From: Cellvibrionaceae bacterium 1162T.S.0a.05
GTDB taxonomy: Bacteria; Pseudomonadota; Gammaproteobacteria; Pseudomonadales; Cellvibrionaceae
DNA: 64,000 nt
NCBI GenBank assembly: GCA_000964245.1
Contig: LANB01000001.1
Location: 4,281,501 to 4,345,500, forward strand
Reading direction: 5' to 3'
Each line of letters opens with the position of its first letter. The stretch's first letter is position 1. Positions 21,401 through 27,353 of the stretch are shown here, one piece after another. A program made the position numbers and the translations under genes. The notes under the pieces are model-generated. The model saw only the letters and a program-made list of their open reading frames with translations. It was not told the DNA's origin and searched no databases.

Positions 21401-22420
21401 TATAACAAGGGCTGCATGCAGTATATTGAAAAGTGTCGTACCAGTACTTCTGGCCAGGCTTTCCAAGGCGGCCACCGTTTCCTGATTTACGACACTTTTC
21501 CAACTCGCCCCACGGCGCCTGGTTGCAGCGCTACGCGGGAAATCAAGGGGAATACTGTGGGAGGCAGGCACACCCTTGAGCCTGTTGAGCCAATATTTTC
21601 GCTGGCCGGACAATTGCCCCTTTGACATTTTTGTTCGCTGCCAACGAGCAAAATCCAGGTAACGTGCAGTAACACTCTCCAGTTCAACTGTTCTCCCAGT
21701 CAAGGCGGCCGCATAAATCCGAGAGAGCTCTCCAAGTAGAATATCAATAGAGACACCGTCAGCAGCAATATGGTGAACGTTAACAAGGAGAACGCCTTCG
21801 TGAGCGCCCAAAGCAATGCACGCGGCGCGAATTTTTAACTCTTTTTCAAGCTCAAAAGGTTCGCTGAAAAATGCATGAATGATTTTTTCACACTCCGCCG
21901 ACGACTTAATATCGAACACATCGATAGTAGAATCAGATTCAGCTTTAGCAACTTCATAGCAAGCGGGTTTAAACGCGTACTCATTGAGCACCGTCTGTTT
22001 AGGCCCCTCTTCTGTCTCAACGACAATGGTGCGTAAAATTTCATGCCTTGCCAGCAATTGTTCAAATGCAACCTGGAGAAGATCCAGGTCAAGCTTGCCA
22101 CGATAAGCAAAAGCAGCTGGCATATTGTAATGCGGGCTGCCGCCCTCAATTTGGTCAATCAACCAAATTTGCTGTTGCGCAAACGAGAGCTCATGCAAAT
22201 CATCCTTCGCTGTTGCAGGTGCTGTAGCAACATAGTCTTCAAAGGTAGACTGTGATCCGGCCTCTTGAGATAAATGCTTAACCAGAGCTTGCTTGTGCTT
22301 TCGAATTAAATCCGCAAGCTCTCCGACAAGCACACCTTTCTCTGCTCGAGCTCGCAATTTTCCATCGTTCAAATAGAGATCGACTCCCTTCGAGGCGAGT
22401 TTGGCAATTACGCTTTCCAC
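12416..22420 (-). CDS. NRPS subunit B: docking-(C-A-T)x3, predicted Gly-Thr-Cys
   Basis: Three-module NRPS of 3334 residues. Order: TubC_N docking (~1-60); C1 (HHIAADGVS ~216), A1 (FTSGSTGKPKG ~688), T1 (LGGHS ~1090); C2 (HHMMADGWS ~1285), A2 (YTSGSTGRPKG ~1780), T2 (LGGNS ~2175); C3 (QHAALDGLS ~2394), A3 (YTSGSTGKPKG ~2868), T3 (MGGHS ~3269). Pocket readings: A1 D-I-L-Q-L-G-C-V-W-K (Gly-like); A2 D-F-W-N-I-G-M-V-H-K, identical to the threonine code; A3 D-L-F-N-L-S-L-V-W-K (Cys-like). C1 and C2 open like LCL domains. C3 opens with IYPLSAIQKGMVF, more DCL-like, and has Gln for the first His of HHxxxDG. The start is GTG at 22420, 2 nt after the previous stop, with GGAG 8 nt upstream. The very acidic tail GDEEEEQWVI is a likely docking motif. 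Confidence 0.95.
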   Translation of the reverse strand: MESVIAKLASKGVDLYLNDGKLRARAEKGVLVGELADLIRKHKQALVKHLSQEAGSQSTFEDYVATAPATAKDDLHELSFAQQQIWLIDQIEGGSPHYNMPAAFAYRGKLDLDLLQVAFEQLLARHEILRTIVVETEEGPKQTVLNEYAFKPACYEVAKAESDSTIDVFDIKSSAECEKIIHAFFSEPFELEKELKIRAACIALGAHEGVLLVNVHHIAADGVSIDILLGELSRIYAAALTGRTVELESVTARYLDFARWQRTKMSKGQLSGQRKYWLNRLKGVPASHSIPLDFPRSAATRRRGASWKSVVNQETVAALESLARSTGTTLFNILHAALVIVISRHSGNADVVIGTPVSGRSSSTLQNVVGCFINSLVLRTQCQNEPFSDFLRQLSKDNWEALQNQDYPFDTLVKDLGLHGNHLHSPVFQIFLALENKLELDLGEALDITQLEIAEPLVKYDIQIRVERSQAGMIVYWDYDSSIFKENRVVDFAKHYLTLLQNLDAHYNSPVYDIPFFDKHELDTLLQVAQGKPTKVPGELSVIDKFRQQAAATPDETASVYAEKQLSYSQLDTSSDKLAAAFKHSGVARGDLVAVHMPRSEDLLITLLAILKTGAAYVPLDPDYPLVRKQDIIEDADIRFLVADKPERAIDCCDKVITLCELKGSSFESEFTSLSVNAEDTAYVIFTSGSTGKPKGVVITHAALSNFLFGTIQHLDKVFNTRCRLLALTTISFDISVLELFAPLLVGGEVHIASSEDARTPERLAEAIESKKINVMQATPATWRLLVEYRWQGEKNLHALCGGEALALDLAQSLRPKVDTLWNCYGPTEATVWSMISAVEPGNDIEIGGTLPNYAHYVLDANGHIVPQGTVGELYIGGASLAKEYLNRSALNAERFVEINLSAGYADASTGNRPVETQRLYKTGDLVRSLGSDRFQYLGRSDNQIKVRGYRIEPGEIETVLEALQDVNKAVVSASSAANAETILVAYLELHRSSETQAEERISAIRNQVSKLLPGYMCPALYHLVDQWPLTLNGKIDRKKLPAIEALVTDSKQVPLEGAIQLELAALWSSLLSLPIDQIHAESRFFELGGHSLLVVKLTTKINSSFNVSISSAELFTCNVLQEQAALIEEKRGCGQLDALVRLQTNTYPLSESQYRLWSLHKINRGSAEYNMNRALKVVGRIDLQAVEQALTKLIERHECLRSCIRERDDEPEQLILETFEFAIEKSFLDDPNPQKLDAALATVFSKNFDLECELPIRAGYIGLHPDKLEHDRKEFAGVVYFSVHHMMADGWSINILAREFLELYKALSRGEDLYLSQLSRRFIDYVDWNKKRIDSSTQEKQANYWKIKLEGIPAVHSLPVTGKRGEGKTASAKLLSASLSSDAAAGFYAAARQFGLSPFMLSHAALALVVSRYSYADDVVIGTPVLNRNHPEADALVGFFVNTLALRVSTRHDTIASYLDALKSTHLEAQGNADISFDRIVDMHRNVQAVEHAPIFQIIFAERKSEFELNQPDDAGTFDFSPYHLPSSFIKFDIDIEVEFQGDALHIDWLYDTCLFDFKDAQNLFESFIALLKHLSHRDFSRLENREAALSTLEMLNPAYRQQALATALQTTTSAPEKSAQRIEERFAGVAACFPQRIAVQDKHTELSYAELEAGANHLAGELLTAGVAPGQYVAIALSRSCGTAMAMLAVLKAGCAYVPIDLSAPQDRNSYILENSSVQGLIHDGQLDTALNKYISASGIQSVYLNVEKLKVKASAPSTHQIIHQNSQAAAYVIYTSGSTGRPKGVLVGHDNLLALFDSTQSLMDFKDSDVWSVFHSFAFDFSVWELWGALLFGGKAVIIDYEQARSPDVFYDLVAETGVTILNQTPTAFYQFIEADNRLKKTLHLRKVIFGGEALSFKLLQAWIEKYGFDQPELINMYGITETTVHTTFHRISARDLQQANTVSNIGKPIRDWYIHLLSPDGSLAPENAVGEICVGGRGVAQAYLNNKTLTEERFIAHPWLVGQRLYKSGDLARLNPEGDLEYLGRIDNQVKIRGYRVELGEIENTLANLKDVSGAVVMLQGDDVVAYLAPADIAYKEQEHLQQIKQAYLHELKAKLPNYMVPRHIILLDNLPKTLNGKVDKSKLPAPEKSLLQSSKIMAASPQEKCASQIWQEVLGQNSVGVTDSFFALGGNSLNAIKVVSRMNRELNLNVQIKDIFKFDTIRSLLEYSRSPNDRVGIAEQLEQGRKKIADAMAGIAGDRHLAALLPADMEDIYPLSAIQKGMVFLSQLRSDEPIYHDQFSYLLDWDNFDSTIFDKAVTLVAQVHPMLRSSFNLLDFGQPVQIVHRESLVKIQYTDVSKCSKPERREQIKNYYEEDRQNKFLSPGDALWRIAVFKISQQQYCLILSVQHAALDGLSLHKLTHEIVDCYVSLARGEHPVLTHPASHYKDYVAIQEIQRASEENKQFWLDYLADYERSKLPFNQNGRPINNLGGMKVLTDELPPGLYKALKGVGEAHNCTLKEVLLAAHLLMLSSLTLDENIVTGVVTNDRPAIEDGDEILGCFLNTVPCKFAITSTWNIKALLQDVKSYLKNVKAHEIFLSDISSLISQEENGQNPLFDTIFNFTDFGAYSENIGSTIALADDLQGLTEISEMTNTLLDVEAHVINSSFIRLQLKYAPGYFYASEAAYALQVYKNILQEMAKHPEVLSKQDVINQQFIADIYSDFNATDFRYSSNTTLHALFEKRVQQCPDSIAVSDATTALTYLELDTRANELATLIQSSGLPKEACIGVMTDRSPFMVVAVLAVLKAACVYVPIEVDIPLSRKQDIANSAALQCLLVDEKDEGLDILQISADLRVHSPKRASNYECLNEARNSGLAYIIYTSGSTGKPKGVKITHSSAVNLVEWMNTRFDINAEDKMLCVTSLSFDLSVFDIFGLLAVGGQVVLAQKTEVHDPLKLQKIIEGESITLWNSVPATMANLIAGMSSNSATHANQALRLVLMSGDWIPVNLPKKIHQSYPQAEIISLGGATEATVWSNYYPINPVREYRNSIPYGKPIGNNTFYILDEQLNLQAPGVAGHLYIGGLGVAQGYMNDPEKTQAAFMADPFRSCHKGAMMYKTGDLGRMLPDGNMEFLGRSDQQIKIRGFRIELGEIESVLSGFTGVENAVVGVHKNRSEDCDNESGEYLVAYVITNGPSCDLNSLREQLKEQLPAYMVPALIVEIDEIPTNANGKVDRKALPEPDFNFAVASREFCAPQTETEKAMSDIWSDIFKVNEISTLTNFFDMGGHSLLAIRLISELRNQFAVDIPVTVIFENATIQALSAYIDEGKRVSAALQGVKATGDEEEEQWVI

Positions 22421-22422
22421 TA

Positions 22423-25400
22423 CTAAAACTCCAACTCTTCAATTAAAGACTCATCCATTGCTGAGATCCGTTCTTTCACTGTTTTGTTTAACACCCGATC
22501 TGCAATAAGCCTGGAAATCACTGCCACAGTGGGGTTATCGAAAACATCTTTAAATTCAATGGGCACACCAAATCGTGAACTCAATTCAGAGATAAGGGAT
22601 ATTGCCGAGACAGAATCGCCACCGAGCTCAAAAAAACCGGTGGTAACACTGATTTTGCTGGATGGGATGGCGAGCGTTTTTGACCATAGTTCAACGACTG
22701 CGGCCTCGATCTCATTGGATGGCCCAACAAAATCCTGAATATCCGGCCCCGTATACACAAGACTGGCCCGATCAATTTTTGCATTCGCCATTAAAGGCCA
22801 GGCTTCGACAAGCGCGTAGGCCGAAGGGTGCATATACGTCGGCAAGACCTTGCTTACAATCTCTCTGCATGCCGATCTGGCTGTGTCAAACCTGGTCGAA
22901 TCACTCAACTCCAAAAATGCAATCAGGTGCTTTTTATCTAGCGCAAGAGTTTGTACCTCTACGATCGCTTGCTTAACTTCAGGTACCGTATGCAAACAGT
23001 TTTCGATCTCCGTCAGATCTATTCGAAAACCTCTTATCTTGACCTGTGTATCGTCGCGTCCACAAAACCGCAAATTGCCATCATCCAGATAACGAACGAT
23101 ATCGCCGGTTCGATAAAGCGTACTTTTAGAAATATCCGGCAACTGTAAAAATGCTGCGGTCGTTTGTTCAGGTGCATTTATATAGCCTTTTGCCAAAGTC
23201 CCACCTACGTACAGCTCGCCCTCCAGACCAAAGGGCTTTAGCCTTCCCTGACTATCAAGTACGTACACTTCTCTTGCAGGCAGGGGACGACCAATGCGCA
23301 CACTCTCAATATCCTTGGAGGTAATTCGTCTCGCAACCGAGGTGATAACGGTTTCTGTCGGTCCGTAAGCATTAATCAATTCACAGGATTGGTCCGCGCC
23401 CCGCTCGAACCACAATTTTACGAGCGCTTCAGGAAGAGCTTCGCCACCGACAACCAATGAGCGCAAGGGGCTGGATAACCAATGCTGCGGTAGACTTTCA
23501 TTCAACAAGGCAGAAAAATATTGCAGTGGAAGGTCGGTAACGCTGATATTATTTGTCTCGACAAAATCAAAGAACTGTTTACAAGAAAAGGGTTCGCTAC
23601 AATGCATATACAGTGTGGCACCTGCGCACAAACCACCAAAGGTTTGCTCGATAAAGGTGTCGAAGGCAAATGCCGAGACCTGAAAAATATTATCCCGAAC
23701 ATCAAGCGCAAGATAATCTGCAGCAGCAATAATATGAGCATTTAACGCAGGAAACTCAACGACTACGCCTTTCGGCTTTCCCGTTGTGCCCGAGGTATAA
23801 ATAATATAGGCCTCTTTGTTATCACTATTTTGCGAGTGGCATTCGGGAAAAACCTGCTGATGCAAATTGAATCGAAGGAGGGATTTTTCTGAAGACACGC
23901 AGTCTTCTGGTGCTGACTCGAACGAAACATCTCCCGGATTTAAATCGTTAATAAAGGCCTGCTCTGTATACAGGTGTGTTGCACCTGCATCTTTTAAAAT
24001 AAATTCTATTCTCGTAGGCGGCGTATTACTATCAAGCGGAATATAAGCAGCCCCCACTTTTAGTAACGCCAGCGCCACTACAATCATTTCCGGTCCACGA
24101 TCAAGCCACAATGCCACTCTGGCATTTGAAGACAGACCACCGCTCTGCGTTAAATACAGAGAAAACGACTCAATACGCGCGTACAGCTCGCCATAATTTA
24201 TTTGTGATGTGCCCGCCACAATGGCCAATTTATCGCTACGGTTAAAGGCATGCTCTCGAATTTTGGTGAGAAAATTATTGTCAGTGACAACGCCAGGCGG
24301 TATCGCCAGTGACCTTAAATGTGAAGCTTCCTGATAAGGCAACACACTAAAGTCACTCACCTTACTGTCTGGTAAGCGCATGCATTGATTTAACAAAAGT
24401 AGCAGGCGATCGGATAGAAAATTAATTTCTTTAGCTGTGAAATAGGCATGGTTGTAGTGAATTTGTAGCTCCAGGTCGTCCTTGTCCCCATCCCAAAGCA
24501 TCAAGGTTAGCGGCGCCTGTTCAAATCCATGCGATACGTTTGACACCTTGGTGTCGTGGCCTCCAATAGTCAGGCCGGCGTAATCCAGTTTTAAATAATT
24601 AAATATTACCTGACTGAATTTTTTATCCTGGTCTTGCTTACCCAGTTCTTTCAGAATATGGCTATAGGGAAATCGCTGATATCGTAGATTTCTTTTTTGC
24701 TTACTGGATACAAATTTAAGCAGTTCTCTAAAGGAGGCTTCCTCCCCAATATCCAGGATTAAGGGTGTCAGGCCTGTAAATACAGCAAGCGAACGCTTCT
24801 GCTCCCGGTTTCGTCTGTTATGTGCCTGTACACCAATTGCAATTTGATTTTGTTCATAAGCGACAGAGAGATATACCCCAATGACCGCAAGCACATAATC
24901 AGAAACACCCACGGCGTTTTCGCGCGCAAAGCTTTCGATTGATTTGAAAAAGTCCCGCTTAAGGGGAATGACGTGCTCACTTGAAGCCAGGTTTTCGCCA
25001 CTGGCTTTTCGGTAGTAAGGCTTAAAAACGAGTCCTTCGTAGTTCTCACACTCTTCGCGCCAATAGCGTCTTTCTCTCTGATAACGCTTCCCATTGACAT
25101 AAAGTTGATCGCCTTTCTGAATCTCCTTGAAAGCCAGGTTTGAAGTAGAAAAAGCGGCTTGCTCATCATAGAGGTCAGCTAAAGTATAAGCCCAGTTTAG
25201 AAACCCCACGCCATCCATTGCCAGATGGTGAGCCATACCAACATACCAATGGGTATTTTCGTCCAACTTGACTAACCACGCCTGACACAACTGCTTATCT
25301 TCTATATCGAATGGTGTTTGAAAAATCGACTCCACCCAGGTTTTCGCTTCCGCCAGGGGATTTGCTTCTTGAGAGAAGTCCTTTATCTCCAATGCATCCT

Positions 25401-25632
25401 GCCTATCTTTTACAAGATATTGCATGGGTTGCAGTCCGCACTCGACCCTTAAACCAAAAGCATCATATGCATTGACCAATTGTTTATGCGCTTCGAAAAG
25501 TCTTGCTACGTCCAGGTCACCGCATTCGAGATAACCACCTACATTGTATAAGGCTGAATCCTTATACCTGATCTGGTCATAATAAATTTCGCGTTGCGTT
25601 AGACTGAGCGGGAATTTCTCCAGAGTATCCAT
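22423..25632 (-). CDS. NRPS subunit A: initiation module C-A-T with starter-type condensation domain
   Basis: First NRPS of the assembly line (~1069 aa from this start). It has no docking domain, unlike subunits B-E, which fits a first subunit. Domains: condensation (residues ~5-430; HHLAMDG at ~135-141, general style of EntF and other starter C domains), adenylation (YIIYTSGTTGKPKG ~609-622, YGPTE ~757, NAKID ~950) and thiolation (FFELGGDSV, pantetheine Ser ~1007). Pocket residues read D-T-E-D-V-G-A-I-T-K; Glu and Asp at the 239/278 positions hint at a basic side chain (Lys/Orn/Arg type), but this is not a code I can name. The ATG at 25632 lies behind GGGGG. An upstream TTG at 25647 overlaps the exporter stop (TTGA) and would add five residues. 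A C domain in the first module suggests N-acylation of residue 1. The acidic tail ESLIEELEF is a likely docking motif for subunit B. Confidence 0.92.
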   Translation of the reverse strand: MDTLEKFPLSLTQREIYYDQIRYKDSALYNVGGYLECGDLDVARLFEAHKQLVNAYDAFGLRVECGLQPMQYLVKDRQDALEIKDFSQEANPLAEAKTWVESIFQTPFDIEDKQLCQAWLVKLDENTHWYVGMAHHLAMDGVGFLNWAYTLADLYDEQAAFSTSNLAFKEIQKGDQLYVNGKRYQRERRYWREECENYEGLVFKPYYRKASGENLASSEHVIPLKRDFFKSIESFARENAVGVSDYVLAVIGVYLSVAYEQNQIAIGVQAHNRRNREQKRSLAVFTGLTPLILDIGEEASFRELLKFVSSKQKRNLRYQRFPYSHILKELGKQDQDKKFSQVIFNYLKLDYAGLTIGGHDTKVSNVSHGFEQAPLTLMLWDGDKDDLELQIHYNHAYFTAKEINFLSDRLLLLLNQCMRLPDSKVSDFSVLPYQEASHLRSLAIPPGVVTDNNFLTKIREHAFNRSDKLAIVAGTSQINYGELYARIESFSLYLTQSGGLSSNARVALWLDRGPEMIVVALALLKVGAAYIPLDSNTPPTRIEFILKDAGATHLYTEQAFINDLNPGDVSFESAPEDCVSSEKSLLRFNLHQQVFPECHSQNSDNKEAYIIYTSGTTGKPKGVVVEFPALNAHIIAAADYLALDVRDNIFQVSAFAFDTFIEQTFGGLCAGATLYMHCSEPFSCKQFFDFVETNNISVTDLPLQYFSALLNESLPQHWLSSPLRSLVVGGEALPEALVKLWFERGADQSCELINAYGPTETVITSVARRITSKDIESVRIGRPLPAREVYVLDSQGRLKPFGLEGELYVGGTLAKGYINAPEQTTAAFLQLPDISKSTLYRTGDIVRYLDDGNLRFCGRDDTQVKIRGFRIDLTEIENCLHTVPEVKQAIVEVQTLALDKKHLIAFLELSDSTRFDTARSACREIVSKVLPTYMHPSAYALVEAWPLMANAKIDRASLVYTGPDIQDFVGPSNEIEAAVVELWSKTLAIPSSKISVTTGFFELGGDSVSAISLISELSSRFGVPIEFKDVFDNPTVAVISRLIADRVLNKTVKERISAMDESLIEELEF

Positions 25633-25643
25633 CACAGCCCCCG

Positions 25644-27353
25644 TCAATTTGTCAACGCGACCGAACCGGTTTCGGTTTCGCTTTCCTTAAGCTTATTTTT
25701 TCTGCTTACGATCTCCCCCTGCTCCATAACAATAAGCTTATCTGCAACATCGAAATACCTATCGTCATGGCTGATAACTACCACGGCCTTATTTCGCTGG
25801 GCGAGATCGGGCAAAATTTCCTTATAAAAGATATTTTTAAATACCGGATCCTGGTCTGCAGCCCACTCATCGAATAAATAGAGGCTTTTCTCTTCAAGGA
25901 AGGCTACCAGCAATGCCAAGCGCTTGCGCTGCCCATCTGACAATGCCAGGGTAGAAAAACTTCCATTTTCGATACGAACCTTGTCACTAAGGTAAAGTAA
26001 ATCCAGATATTTTTTAGCGAGTAACGTTGTATTTTCGTCCAGCGAGATTAACAATCTGTCGAAAAGGTAGTAGTCAGAATAGATCGCTGAAATACACTGT
26101 CGACAACTGGCAATACTTGCTACATTGACCTCGCTGTTTCCAAACTTTATGCTGCCTTCAGCTGGCGTGTAGTGCAGGGTGATGAGTTTACTTAAGGTCG
26201 ATTTACCAGAACCGTTGGCGCCAACAATAAAGGTGATTTTTCCTTTTTCTATCTCAAGGGAAAGTGGACCCACCTTAAAACCCGGTTCGTCATCATCAGG
26301 CGTGTAACGATATTCAACCTGATCAAAGATCACTTTGTCCCAATGATCAATTTCTTTCAGCTCGTCATCGATCATTTCTTCATCAATACGAGCGAGAATG
26401 GAGTTCATTTTTCCTTGAGAGATCGCTGCCATTGCCAACTGTGGAATAGCACTAAGCAGCATGGAAATGGGGCTGGAAATATAGAGCAAGACCATGATCA
26501 CACCGATTAATTCTGCCGGATTAATCGAGTGATAATTGACTAGCACAAAGCCTACAGTCCCAATGATTATAAAGCTGATCAAATCACCAAAACTGGTGGA
26601 ACCACGCAACAAGGTTTCAGCTTTTTTATCCTGACCAACTATTTCATCTTCATATTTGTGCAATACACTATCAAAGTATTTTTGTCGTTTTATGGAATCC
26701 AGCTTGAGCTCCTTGATTCCACAAATAAGCCCTTTGGTGGATTCCTGCAAGCCATCGTTCAATTCTCGCGAACGTTGTAACAGCTTCCTGCCTGCAATCA
26801 TCGGAAACTGATACAGAAAAACACCTGCGAGTATCGCCATTACGACAAATTTGAAAACGCCAGAATCCAGGTAGAGTAAAAAACCCAGCATCCCCACAAG
26901 CGTAATGAAATTGACAATTACAGACGGGATGGCGCGGCCACCAACAATAATTCTCGGAACATCAATATTTATTGTTGCGAGAAACTTCGAATATCCAATT
27001 TTCTCAATCGATGGTAGGGAGGCCGATGCAATTTTTCGATAAAACCGCTTACGTAGATCTCTGGCTATATCGTTGGACACTCTCACCAATACAATTTCCG
27101 AGGCCGTACGCATCGTCAGCACGATCAAACATGCAACAAGATAGACCAGTGCAATCTTGTAATTTGCAACTTCAATGCCGAAGAAATATTTTATCTCTGA
27201 CGCTATCTCAAGCCCCGTGTTACCTTCAATACTGACACTCATCAGCAATAGCGGAATCAACAAGGAGTAACCGATACCCGCCAGGGCTCCCAACAGTATG
27301 GATATAAACACACGATTGGGCGCCTGTTTGGAAAATGTCTTGAATATACTCAT
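25644..27353 (-). CDS. Cyclic-peptide-type ABC exporter (SyrD/PvdE family), fused TM and ATPase domains
   Basis: Inner-membrane half-transporter of 569 aa, presumably a homodimer that exports the NRPS product or its precursor. The N-terminal ~320 residues contain about six hydrophobic segments; the C-terminal part is the nucleotide-binding domain. Walker A (GANGSGKST) is near residue 380. The signature loop is degenerate (ALSDGQRKR instead of LSGGQ). Walker B is followed by FDEWAADQDP (~493), and DEWAADQDP is typical of the cyclic-peptide exporter family of SyrD and PvdE. The ATG at 27353 overlaps the acylase stop (ATGA) and has GGAG 7 nt upstream. The position between an acylase gene and the first NRPS gene resembles the PvdE/PvdQ logic of pyoverdine, in which the acylated peptide is moved to the periplasm and then trimmed. 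Confidence 0.93.
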   Translation of the reverse strand: MSIFKTFSKQAPNRVFISILLGALAGIGYSLLIPLLLMSVSIEGNTGLEIASEIKYFFGIEVANYKIALVYLVACLIVLTMRTASEIVLVRVSNDIARDLRKRFYRKIASASLPSIEKIGYSKFLATINIDVPRIIVGGRAIPSVIVNFITLVGMLGFLLYLDSGVFKFVVMAILAGVFLYQFPMIAGRKLLQRSRELNDGLQESTKGLICGIKELKLDSIKRQKYFDSVLHKYEDEIVGQDKKAETLLRGSTSFGDLISFIIIGTVGFVLVNYHSINPAELIGVIMVLLYISSPISMLLSAIPQLAMAAISQGKMNSILARIDEEMIDDELKEIDHWDKVIFDQVEYRYTPDDDEPGFKVGPLSLEIEKGKITFIVGANGSGKSTLSKLITLHYTPAEGSIKFGNSEVNVASIASCRQCISAIYSDYYLFDRLLISLDENTTLLAKKYLDLLYLSDKVRIENGSFSTLALSDGQRKRLALLVAFLEEKSLYLFDEWAADQDPVFKNIFYKEILPDLAQRNKAVVVISHDDRYFDVADKLIVMEQGEIVSRKNKLKESETETGSVALTN

